From JACPVF01 sp964502095 (GTDB lineage: Bacteria > Chloroflexota > Anaerolineae > Anaerolineales > Villigracilaceae), in NCBI GenBank assembly GCA_964502095.1, contig CAZCUF010000011.1, forward strand, positions 1-64,000: a stretch of 64,000 bases of DNA, written 5' to 3'. Positions 8,487 through 16,066 of the stretch are shown one piece after another. Each line of letters starts with the position of its first letter. Within the stretch, counting starts at the first letter, position 1. Below the pieces are notes generated by a model. That model did no database searches. It had not been told where the DNA came from and saw only the letters and a list, made by a program, of their open reading frames with translations. Position numbers and translations under genes: made by a program.

Positions 8487-9352
8487 TAGAATTCCTCCAC
8501 ATTGAAGAAGGACTCGAGCGCATCGAAACGGAAGACTGGCCCGTCTTTGCAAATAAAATACGGACCAAGCTGGCAGTGCCCGCAGGAGCCCTGTCCGCAT
8601 TTCATGTTTCGTTCGAGCGAGAGATAGATTTTTTCGGGCGGGATTCTGCGCGCCAGACCTTCGTACACCACAAAGCGGATCATGATCTCCGGGCCGCAGG
8701 TGAGAACGACGCTGTTTGGATCCATGCGGAAGCGGTAGAACAGCATTGGAACGACCCCTACCTGCCCCTGCCATTTTTCATCGGCGCGGTCCACCGTGAT
8801 CTGTACCTGAATCCCGGCTTCCTCCCATTTTTTGTATTCACGCGGGTAGAGCAGGTCGCTGGGCGTGCGCGCGCCGTAAAGCAGAAACACTTTGCCGAAG
8901 CGCTCGCGATGATTCATGATGTAGTAAATGGACGGGCGCAGTGGCGCAAGGCCGATTCCGCCTGCGGCAATGATGATGTCGCGGCCCTCGATCTCTTTCA
9001 TCGGCCACGGCGCGCCGAACGGCCCGCGCAGGCCAATTACATCGCCGACTTTTAGCCGGCTGACAGCGCGCGTTACATTTCCGACGAAGCGAATAGTGTG
9101 CCCGATGACGGAATGATCTTCCGAGTCGGAACTGACCGAGATGGCCGCTTCGCCGAAACCGGGCAGGTACACCATGTTGAACTGCCCCGGCAGAAATGAA
9201 TACGCGCTTTGCGCGGCGGGGTCAACGAATTTGAGCCAATACGTGGCGATGCCCTCCGCTTCGGGCGTGATGGCGGTCACTTGCGTCCAGGCGGGTTCAA
9301 GTAAACGATCCGCGTGAGGAGCGAGATTCTGTGTCATGGATGACGCGGTCAT
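8486..9352 (-). CDS. hydG: Hydrogenase gamma subunit, FAD/NAD(P) and [2Fe-2S] reductase
   Basis: A 288-residue ferredoxin-NADP reductase-type protein (PyrK / anaerobic sulfite reductase B family) from the ATG at 9352, overlapping the beta-subunit stop as ATGA. The FAD-binding strand, the nucleotide-binding AAGGIGLAPLRP and the C-terminal CGQGSCGHCQLG...C for a [2Fe-2S] cluster are visible. In group 3b hydrogenases this subunit exchanges electrons with NAD(P)H. The symbol follows Pyrococcus usage and is unrelated to the radical-SAM HydG of [FeFe] enzymes. Confidence 0.92.
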   Translation of the reverse strand: MTASSMTQNLAPHADRLLEPAWTQVTAITPEAEGIATYWLKFVDPAAQSAYSFLPGQFNMVYLPGFGEAAISVSSDSEDHSVIGHTIRFVGNVTRAVSRLKVGDVIGLRGPFGAPWPMKEIEGRDIIIAAGGIGLAPLRPSIYYIMNHRERFGKVFLLYGARTPSDLLYPREYKKWEEAGIQVQITVDRADEKWQGQVGVVPMLFYRFRMDPNSVVLTCGPEIMIRFVVYEGLARRIPPEKIYLSLERNMKCGQGSCGHCQLGPYFICKDGPVFRFDALESFFNVEEF

Positions 9353-10476
9353 CGAACGGCCTCCTTGCGCAGGGCGGCAACTTCCGCGGTGATGTCGATT
9401 GCCGCCGGGCACCAGGTGATGCATCGTCCGCACCCCACACAGCCCAGCATGCCGAATTGCTGTTTCCAGGTTCCCAGCTTATGTGTGAGCCACTGACGAT
9501 AGCGCGCATGGATGGTGGGGCGGGTATTGCCGCCGGCCTGATACGAATAGGCCGGGTTGAAACACGAGTCCCAAACGCGCGTGCGTTGTGTATCATTGCC
9601 GTCGAGGCTTAAAGTATCGGTGGCGTCCCAGCAGAAGCAGGTGGGGCAGGCCAGTGTGCAATTCGCGCAGGAGAGACAGCGTTCTCCGATATTGCGCCAA
9701 TGCGGATGATCGAGATTGTTGAGCAGTAAGTCCGGCAGGTCGCTGACGTCCAGGGAGCGGCCCATTTGTGACGCGGCGTGTTCCAGTCCGCGGTTGGCGG
9801 CATTGAGCAGAAATCCGCTTGCAGATTCCATAGGCAGGTTGTTCAGCGCTTTTCTGCCGAGTTCCGAACCAATCGTAAGTAAAAATATATCTTCCAACTC
9901 GGTCAGGTTGAGGTCGAAGCCGCTGTTGACGCGCGGGCCGGTTCCGAGCGAGGCGCAGAAACAAGTTCCGGCCGGATGCATGCAATTTACGCTCAGGATG
10001 AATGTTCGTTCGCGCCTCGAACGGTAGATCGGATCGGTGAAGTCGCTTCGCAAAAAGATGGAATCTTGAATTTGGATGGCGGCCAGCTCGCATCCGCGCA
10101 CACCGATGAACGCATAGGCGGGGGCAGGTTTCGATTCGTTCCCTATGATCCAATTGCCCTTGTGCTTGCGTAAAGTGAACAATTCCTCATGCGGCGGAAA
10201 CAGGAATTGCTTCCAGGATTGCGCGCCGGGGATGACATCGAAATAGCGCGAATGTCCCGTGTTGATCAGTCGGAAATGACCCGCTTCCTGTTCGGTCACG
10301 TAGCCGCGCGGCAGATCTGCAAGAGACCGAATCGGTTCATAGACCAGCGTATCGTTTTTGACGTGCGGCCCAACTGTTTCGAATCCCTGTTTGTGCAAAT
10401 TGTTCAGGAGATCGTCGAAAACGGCTTTTTGAATTGCAACGGTACTGCCGATCTCGTGGCGATGTTCACTTGGCAT
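9349..10476 (-). CDS. hydB: Hydrogenase beta subunit, 2x[4Fe-4S] protein
   Basis: About 375 residues, starting at the ATG at 10476, which has CCGGAGAATAAAC before it; the in-frame ATG at 10497 has no ribosome site. Two ferredoxin-type cysteine groups lie in the C-terminal half: CLSCANCTLACP (followed by TCFCWD) and CVGCGRCITWCP. This matches the sulfhydrogenase beta subunit, which carries electrons between the hydrogenase pair and the flavin subunit. Its start overlaps the end of the cNMP-binding gene by 11 bases. Confidence 0.9.
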   Translation of the reverse strand: MPSEHRHEIGSTVAIQKAVFDDLLNNLHKQGFETVGPHVKNDTLVYEPIRSLADLPRGYVTEQEAGHFRLINTGHSRYFDVIPGAQSWKQFLFPPHEELFTLRKHKGNWIIGNESKPAPAYAFIGVRGCELAAIQIQDSIFLRSDFTDPIYRSRRERTFILSVNCMHPAGTCFCASLGTGPRVNSGFDLNLTELEDIFLLTIGSELGRKALNNLPMESASGFLLNAANRGLEHAASQMGRSLDVSDLPDLLLNNLDHPHWRNIGERCLSCANCTLACPTCFCWDATDTLSLDGNDTQRTRVWDSCFNPAYSYQAGGNTRPTIHARYRQWLTHKLGTWKQQFGMLGCVGCGRCITWCPAAIDITAEVAALRKEAVR

Positions 10477-10954
10477 GTTTATTCTCCGGTTCGGCAAAAA
10501 TATCCAGTAATTGCAAGCGCGTGACCATCAGACGGCTGGCAACTATATTGGCTAACCTGCGCATGGTCAGATAGCCCAAATCGTGATCGTCCTCGCATAG
10601 CTGTCGAAGTTTTTCCGCGTCCACGGCGGCAAGCAGGCTATCGGTAACTGCCACTGCGCCGGCTGTGCGCTGGTGGACAGTGGGCGTAACGCTCGACCAG
10701 CCCACGAGCTCCCAAAGTTCCGCGGTGTAGAAGCGCACCTTTCCGCGCGGCGGGGCGGCCATCTCCAGCGCGATCCGCCCTTCCAGAATGATGTAAATAT
10801 GATCGGCTTTATCTCCCTCCCGAAACAAAGTATCGCCGGCCTTGATGGTCTTTAGGTGGGTGATTTGCGCGATCTTCTCCAAGTGTTGAGGCGACAGCTC
10901 GCGAAACCAGGGGATTTTCGTCAAATTGTCTTTTAGCGCATCGGCCAAGTCCAT
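10466..10954 (-). CDS. Stand-alone cyclic-nucleotide-binding protein
   Basis: A 162-residue protein made almost only of a CRP-type cNMP-binding beta-roll (LKTIKAGDTLFREGDKADHIYIILEGRI in outline, then a phosphate-cassette-like region and a C-helix). No helix-turn-helix follows, so it is not a normal CRP/FNR regulator. AAAGGAG precedes the ATG. It is the first gene of the hydrogenase operon and overlaps the beta-subunit gene, so it is probably made in step with the enzyme. It may bind the complex and gate its activity; that role is inferred. Confidence 0.87.
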   Translation of the reverse strand: MDLADALKDNLTKIPWFRELSPQHLEKIAQITHLKTIKAGDTLFREGDKADHIYIILEGRIALEMAAPPRGKVRFYTAELWELVGWSSVTPTVHQRTAGAVAVTDSLLAAVDAEKLRQLCEDDHDLGYLTMRRLANIVASRLMVTRLQLLDIFAEPENKHAK

Positions 10955-10990
10955 GATGGCTCCTTTCGCAGGGCATACAGTTTACAGATA

Positions 10991-11012
10991 ATTTGTACTA
11001 TTTTCCACAAAT
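10991..11012. promoter_or_regulatory. Inverted repeat ATTTGT-N10-ACAAAT, possible operator
   Basis: A perfect 6-base dyad with 10-base spacing, 37 bases upstream of the hydrogenase operon start, in the divergent gap with hisS. Spacing and symmetry fit a dimeric CRP/FNR-family regulator, but the half-site is not the classic TGTGA or TTGAT. Confidence 0.4.
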
Positions 11013-11111
11013 AATTACCAGTGCGTTCCATCATTTTTGCATGGGCAGTTTGTCATACAAGCCGCCGGTGAAATATGCTACAATGCGCCTCAGTTTTCCC
11101 GTGGAGTTATT

Positions 11112-12383
11112 ATGAAAAAAGTGATACCTGCCGTAAAAGGGACGCGCGAGTTCTATCCCGAGCAGATGGCCCTGCGCAATTACATTTTCGATAAAGTGCG
11201 CGCGGCTTCTGAAGCGTTCGGCTATCAGGAATGGGACGGCCCGTTTCTTGAAACGCTGGACCTGTACGCGGCAAAATCGGGGGAGGAACTGGTCAAGAAG
11301 CAGGCGTTCGTCTTTCAAGACCGCGGCGGCGATGAAGTGACTTTGCGCCCCGAATTAACTCTCTCATTGGCGCGTATGATCGCGGCTAAACAAGGCGAGC
11401 TTACTTTCCCGGCGCGCTGGTGGTCGTTTGGCCCGTTCTGGCGCTATGAACAGCCGCAAAAAGGACGCACGCGCGAGTTCTTTCAATGGAATATCGACAT
11501 GCTGGGCGTTAACTCTCCCGAAGCGGATGCAGAGCTGATCGCGGTCGCGGCCGCTTTTCTCCGGTCGGTCGGGCTGGACCCTCAACGGGCCGCCATTTAC
11601 GTGAACGATCGGCGTCTGATGGACTCCGAACTCGACGCCCTTGATATCCCTGTGGACAAGCGACTCGATGTATCCAACCTCGTGGATCGCCGCTCCAAAA
11701 TGACTCCGAATGCGTGGGATGAGAACGCGCTGGAACTGGGATTGACAAGCAAACAACTGGACGGTTTGAAGGCCATTCTGGGCAATTACGATTTGTGGAA
11801 GAAAAGCGAGGAGTTGGTTCGTCTCTTCGCCGCGCTGGAAGTTTTGGGTGTGAAAGAGTACGTCAAGTTCGATCCAAACATTGTGCGCGGACTGCTCTAT
11901 TACACCGGAACCGTGTTCGAGGCGTACGACCAGAGCGGCGCGTTGAAGCGCGCCATCCTCGGCGGCGGCCGTTACGATAATCTATTGGCCGATGTTGGCG
12001 GACAGCCTCTTTCAGGCGTGGGTTTTGCCATGGGCGACGTGGTCATTGGCATTATTTTGCAGGAGAGCGGCTTACTGCCCGAATTCGATTCCACGCCGGC
12101 GCGCGTCATGGTGACGATCTTCGACGAAAAACTCTGGCTTCAGTCCTATACATTGGCGGCGGAATTGCGGAAAGCTGGCTTGAACGTGCTGGTGTACCCC
12201 GAACCGGCAAAGTTGCCGAAGCAATTCAAATTCGCCGATAAGATGAAAATGCGCGTTGTGCTGACAATCGGGCCGGACGAAGACGCGCAAGGAAAAGTGG
12301 CCGTCAAGAATCTGTTGAACGGCGAGCAAATTCTCGTCCCGCGCGGCGCGCTGGTTGAATCGCTCAGAAAGATTCTTGCCTAG
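11112..12383 (+). CDS. hisS: Histidyl-tRNA synthetase
   Basis: Class II aminoacyl-tRNA synthetase of 423 residues. The ATG at 11112 follows GTGGAG; the frame extends further upstream but without support. Visible are motif 2 (FWRYEQPQKGRTREFFQWNIDMLG region), the histidine-specific VRGLLYYTGTVFE, motif 3 in GGGRYDNLL, and a C-terminal anticodon-binding domain (residues about 330-423). A TACAAT box is at 11079-11084. Its cognate tRNA-His gene lies 37 bases downstream, which is unusual and suggestive of linked evolution. Confidence 0.94.
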   Translation: MKKVIPAVKGTREFYPEQMALRNYIFDKVRAASEAFGYQEWDGPFLETLDLYAAKSGEELVKKQAFVFQDRGGDEVTLRPELTLSLARMIAAKQGELTFPARWWSFGPFWRYEQPQKGRTREFFQWNIDMLGVNSPEADAELIAVAAAFLRSVGLDPQRAAIYVNDRRLMDSELDALDIPVDKRLDVSNLVDRRSKMTPNAWDENALELGLTSKQLDGLKAILGNYDLWKKSEELVRLFAALEVLGVKEYVKFDPNIVRGLLYYTGTVFEAYDQSGALKRAILGGGRYDNLLADVGGQPLSGVGFAMGDVVIGIILQESGLLPEFDSTPARVMVTIFDEKLWLQSYTLAAELRKAGLNVLVYPEPAKLPKQFKFADKMKMRVVLTIGPDEDAQGKVAVKNLLNGEQILVPRGALVESLRKILA

Positions 12384-12404
12384 CCCCCTGCAGGATGATA
12401 TAAT
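12376..12404 (+). promoter_or_regulatory. Promoter of tRNA-His (TTGCCT-N17-TATAAT)
   Basis: The -35 box overlaps the last codons of hisS and the perfect -10 box ends 16 bases before the tRNA. The 17-base spacer is ideal for a housekeeping sigma factor, so the tRNA need not depend on hisS transcription. Confidence 0.65.
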
Positions 12405-12420
12405 CCGTCCGCTGATTCAT

Positions 12421-12493
12421 GGTGCCTGTAGCTCAACGGCAGAGCGCCACACTGTGGATGTGGATGTTGTGGGTTCGAAACCCATCAGGCACC
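12421..12493 (+). tRNA. tRNA-His (GTG anticodon)
   Basis: The sequence folds as a cloverleaf: acceptor GTGCCTG/CAGGCAC, T8-A9, D arm GCTC...GAGC, anticodon arm CCACA-CTGTGGA-TGTGG with anticodon GTG, and T arm with TTCGAAA loop. The extra G at 12421 opposite C73 is the G-1 identity element of tRNA-His. The 3' CCA is not fully encoded (CAA follows C73), so a CCA-adding enzyme is required. It is followed by its own terminator. Confidence 0.95.
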
Positions 12494-12500
12494 CAATCTT

Positions 12501-12526
12501 GGGCGGACAACGGTCCGCCCTTTTTT
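12501..12526 (+). terminator. Intrinsic terminator after tRNA-His
   Basis: Perfect 8-pair GC stem GGGCGGAC/GTCCGCCC with an AACG loop, followed by six T. It separates the tRNA from glgA, which starts 14 bases later; glgA must be expressed by read-through or by a promoter not recognised here. Confidence 0.88.
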
Positions 12527-12539
12527 CTGAAAAGGTACC

Positions 12540-13988
12540 ATGCCTCAAACGATCAATGTTTTGTTCCTGGCCGCAGAAGCTGACCCGTTTGTGAAAGTAG
12601 GCGGGTTGGGCGATGTGGCTGGGGCTCTGCCGCGCGCTTTGCGCGCTTTGCCGCCTGAGGTGTTGGGCGATATTAAATTGGATATCCGAGTCGTTTTGCC
12701 TTTGCATTCTGCGGTTCGGACTGAGTCGCTTCGGCCGCTGACCGTTTATTCGATTCCGCGCGGCGAAACCGAGCTCCAGGTGGAGGCGTTTGAAACGTCG
12801 CTGGGCGAGATACCCGTTTATTTCATCACCGGCGACCCAATTCGGAACAGCGGTTCGGTATATTCGTCGAACGCGGCCGAAGATGGGGAGAAATATTCTT
12901 TTTTTTCATTGGCCGCTTTGGAACTGCCGCGCCAGTTGAATTGGAACGTCGATCTGATCCATACGAACGACTGGCACACCGCGCTTGCCGCTTATGGCAA
13001 TCTGACCAAACGCTGGGAGCAAGGCGCGCGCAAAGTCGCATCACTGACTACTTTGCACAATCTGCCTTTTATGGGTCCGGATATTTCCGATATTTTGCAA
13101 TCCTACGGACTGCCGCTCGCGCAAACCGATTTACCCGAATGGGCGCGCGTGCTTCCACTGCCGTTGGGATTATGGGCGTCCGACGCGGTTGTGCCGGTCT
13201 CGCCGGGATATGCGGAGGAAATCCTCGGCCATGAATTCGGTTGCGGCTTGCAGGATTTTCTGAATACGCGCCGCTCCACACTGCATGGAATATTGAACGG
13301 CATCGACACTCTTTCTTATGATCCACAGACGGATGAGGCGTTGACCGCCCGATTTTCCGCGGAGATGCTTGAAGGCCGCGTCCAGAATAAATCCGCTTTG
13401 CAGGAACACGCGGGCTTGCCGCTGGAACCCGACCTGCCCTTGCTGGGAATCGTTTCGCGCATGGATCGTCAAAAGGGAATCGACCTTGCCATTCATGCCC
13501 TCCATTCGTTCAAGAGTACGAAATTTCAAGCCGTGATCCTGGGGGCGGGCGATTCGAAACTGGAGGAAGCCGCGCGCGAATTACAGAATGCGCGGCCCAA
13601 TCAGGTGCGGTCGGTGACACGCTTCGATCCCCGTCTGGCGCGCCTGATCTATGGCGGCTCCGATTTACTATTGATGCCCTCGCGTTATGAGCCATGCGGG
13701 CTGGCGCAGATGATCGCCATGCGGTATGGATGTTTGCCGCTGGCGCGCGCGGTGGGCGGTTTGCGCAATACCGTTGACGATGAAGTCGGGTTTCTGTTCG
13801 AGAAGGCGACGGTCGCATCTTTGACTTCGGCGCTGCGCGGCGCACTCAAAATCTACCCGGACCGCGAGCGGTGGATTCGAATGCAGAAGGCGGGCATGGC
13901 GCGCGATTTTTCATGGGACAATTCCGCCCGGCAATATTTTTCCTTGTATAAAAAACTTGTTCACGAGTCCATTTCTTCCATTTCCTAA
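12540..13988 (+). CDS. glgA: Glycogen (starch) synthase, GT5
   Basis: A 482-residue GT-B enzyme that adds glucose from ADP-glucose to alpha-1,4-glucan. The N-terminal sugar-nucleotide motif KVGGLGDV is at residues 19-26, and the C-terminal domain has the retaining-GT motif SRYEPCGLAQMIAMRYG. Full length for the family. AAAAGG precedes the ATG. malQ starts 6 bases after the stop, so the two genes form a glycogen/maltodextrin unit. Confidence 0.93.
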   Translation: MPQTINVLFLAAEADPFVKVGGLGDVAGALPRALRALPPEVLGDIKLDIRVVLPLHSAVRTESLRPLTVYSIPRGETELQVEAFETSLGEIPVYFITGDPIRNSGSVYSSNAAEDGEKYSFFSLAALELPRQLNWNVDLIHTNDWHTALAAYGNLTKRWEQGARKVASLTTLHNLPFMGPDISDILQSYGLPLAQTDLPEWARVLPLPLGLWASDAVVPVSPGYAEEILGHEFGCGLQDFLNTRRSTLHGILNGIDTLSYDPQTDEALTARFSAEMLEGRVQNKSALQEHAGLPLEPDLPLLGIVSRMDRQKGIDLAIHALHSFKSTKFQAVILGAGDSKLEEAARELQNARPNQVRSVTRFDPRLARLIYGGSDLLLMPSRYEPCGLAQMIAMRYGCLPLARAVGGLRNTVDDEVGFLFEKATVASLTSALRGALKIYPDRERWIRMQKAGMARDFSWDNSARQYFSLYKKLVHESISSIS

Positions 13989-13994
13989 GATGCC

Positions 13995-15497
13995 ATGACA
14001 TTCAAACGTTCGTCCGGAATCCTCTTTCATCCCACCAGCCTGCCGGGGCCGTATGGCATTGGCGATCTGGGGCCGCGTGCCCATCAATTTGTGGATTTTC
14101 TAGCCGAGGCGGGCAGTCATCTTTGGCAGGTGCTTCCGCTGGGACCGACGGGTTATGGCGATTCGCCTTACCAATGTTTTTCCGCGTTCGCGGGGAATCC
14201 GTATTTGATCAGCCCTGATGAATTGGTCGCGGACGGCTTGCTGACTGCCGATGACTTGAAGGACGCGCCTCCGTTTTCCGCTTCACGCGTGGACTATGGC
14301 CTGGTCATCCCGTGGAAGCTGAATCTCCTCGGACGCGCTTTCCAGCGTTACACTGCCGCGCCCGATAAAAAGATTCAGCAGGCCCTCGAACAATTCCATA
14401 CGGAGAACGCGCACTGGTTGGATGATTTTGCCCTTTTTATGGCTTTGAAGGAAATGCACGGCGGCGGTTCGTGGGATGGCTGGCCCGAGGAACTGCGCAA
14501 GAGAGAGCCGTCTGTTTTGGCCGATGCGCGCAAAACATGCGCGGAGCAGGTTGCCCGGCAGATCTTTCAACAATTCCTGTTCTATCGCCAGTGGAACGAT
14601 TTGCGCGCGCATGCCCGTCAGCGCGGTATCCAGATCATTGGGGATATTCCAATTTTCGTCGCGAACGATTCGGCGGATGTTTGGTCTCATCCCGATTTGT
14701 TTTTTTTGGATGAACACGGAAAGCCAACCGTTGTAGCGGGCGTCCCGCCGGATTTATTTTCCGCGACGGGACAGCTCTGGGGCAATCCGCTTTACAACTG
14801 GGATGCCCATAAAAAGACCGGCTATGCCTGGTGGCTGGAACGTATGCGCGCCATTCTGGGCATTGTAGATATTGTGCGCCTTGATCATTTCCGCGGCTTT
14901 GCAGGATATTGGGAAATTCCGGCCGGCAACCCAACCGCCGAGATTGGCCGCTGGGCGCCCGGCCCCGGCGCGGACTTCTTCGATGCGCTGATGGCTGACC
15001 TTAAATCCGGGCTGAATACCAGCGACCTGCCGATCATCGCGGAAGATTTGGGCGTGATCACGCCCGATGTAGTTGCATTGCGTGAGCGTTATCATTTGCC
15101 CGGAATGCGCATTCTGCAATTTGCGTTTTCAGGCCCGGATAACCCTTTCCTGCCTCATCACTATATCCAAAATTCCGTCGCTTATACCGGCACACACGAT
15201 AACGACACGGCGCGCGGCTGGTTCGAGTCGGCCACGGACGATGAACATAAATTTGCCATTGACTATTTGAAAATTGATGGAAGCCGTTTCGCCCATGATT
15301 TAATCCGAACGCTCTGGTCTTCGGTGGCTGTGTTTGCCATTGCGCCCATGCAGGACCTGCTCGATCTCGGCACTGCCGCGCGCATGAATTTCCCCAGTAA
15401 ACTGGGAGGCAATTGGCAGTGGCGGATGCAGGATGGCGCTCTGACCGATTCGCTCCGGGAAGATATCCGTAGTTTGAATTACCTGTACAGCAGGTGA
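13995..15497 (+). CDS. malQ: 4-alpha-glucanotransferase (amylomaltase), GH77
   Basis: A 500-residue disproportionating enzyme that transfers alpha-1,4-glucan segments. GH77 motifs are clear: IGDIPIFVANDSADVW, the nucleophile region DIVRLDHFRGF, the acid/base region IIAEDLGVITPDV, and YTGTHDNDTARGW. Starts 6 bases after glgA and ends without an obvious terminator. With GlgA it suggests storage and remodelling of glycogen. Confidence 0.94.
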   Translation: MTFKRSSGILFHPTSLPGPYGIGDLGPRAHQFVDFLAEAGSHLWQVLPLGPTGYGDSPYQCFSAFAGNPYLISPDELVADGLLTADDLKDAPPFSASRVDYGLVIPWKLNLLGRAFQRYTAAPDKKIQQALEQFHTENAHWLDDFALFMALKEMHGGGSWDGWPEELRKREPSVLADARKTCAEQVARQIFQQFLFYRQWNDLRAHARQRGIQIIGDIPIFVANDSADVWSHPDLFFLDEHGKPTVVAGVPPDLFSATGQLWGNPLYNWDAHKKTGYAWWLERMRAILGIVDIVRLDHFRGFAGYWEIPAGNPTAEIGRWAPGPGADFFDALMADLKSGLNTSDLPIIAEDLGVITPDVVALRERYHLPGMRILQFAFSGPDNPFLPHHYIQNSVAYTGTHDNDTARGWFESATDDEHKFAIDYLKIDGSRFAHDLIRTLWSSVAVFAIAPMQDLLDLGTAARMNFPSKLGGNWQWRMQDGALTDSLREDIRSLNYLYSR

Positions 15498-15515
15498 TGT
15501 TGGCGGCGAGGCTCG

Positions 15516-15546
15516 TTGAACTATTTTCAGCTTTAACTGCTATAAT
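15516..15546 (+). promoter_or_regulatory. Promoter (TTGAAC-N19-TATAAT) of the 15591 gene
   Basis: A perfect -10 box with a reasonable -35 at a slightly long 19-base spacing, 45 bases before the start codon. Confidence 0.5.
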
Positions 15547-15590
15547 AATTATGTCGTTATTCGATATTCATTTTACCGGTCGGAGGAACT

Positions 15591-16007
15591 ATGCCAGAGA
15601 GAGCAGTTTCAGCCCGCAGAGGAAGCCCGCGCAGATTTAGTATTCCGGCCGATAACGCCGCCGAGCGCGAGGTGATGATCGTCCTGCCGGATGATAGGGA
15701 TCCGGTACAGCACCGAATCGTGAAAAAAGATATCCCGCAAAGCGCGAGAGATCAACTATGGAACGGAAGACCCGTCGAATGGTTCAATAATTTCGGCATT
15801 AGGCGCGCCGGCCAGTTTGTCAACTTTGCCTACTCTGTTGTTATTGATCCGCCGGACGGCGAAAAGACGCTGGTGTATTTCGACGGGAAGACTGTGCAAG
15901 CCTTTGCCGATACAGACCTCGACCGCGCCCCCGGCGATCATCCCGGCAAGTGGAGAGCCACACTTCGGCTGGGCGATCCGCCTCTTGGATGGGGCGGCGG
16001 CTGGTAG
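15591..16007 (+). CDS. Hypothetical protein, 138 residues
   Basis: I do not recognise this protein. It has its own promoter-like sequence, a strong ribosome site (GGAGGA) and a strong terminator, so it is surely expressed. The N-terminus is basic (RAVSARRGSPRR), the middle is mixed polar with WFNNFGIRRAGQFVNFAYSV, and the end is Gly/Trp rich (PPLGWGGGW). There is no signal peptide, membrane segment or cysteine. It stands alone between malQ and the convergent cyclase gene. Confidence 0.7.
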   Translation: MPERAVSARRGSPRRFSIPADNAAEREVMIVLPDDRDPVQHRIVKKDIPQSARDQLWNGRPVEWFNNFGIRRAGQFVNFAYSVVIDPPDGEKTLVYFDGKTVQAFADTDLDRAPGDHPGKWRATLRLGDPPLGWGGGW

Positions 16008-16020
16008 TTCTTGCAATATG

Positions 16021-16052
16021 AAAAGAAGCTCCTTTATCGGAGCTTCTTTTTT
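16021..16052. terminator. Bidirectional terminator
   Basis: Perfect 12-pair stem AAAAGAAGCTCC/GGAGCTTCTTTT with a 6-base loop; T-runs follow on both strands. It lies between convergent genes and can end both. Confidence 0.85.
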
Positions 16053-16066
16053 GGAATCGTGACTGC

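Noticed and set aside
16021..16052. Considered as an operator because of its symmetry
   Set aside because: GC-core stem with T-runs at a convergent gene junction is a standard bidirectional terminator.
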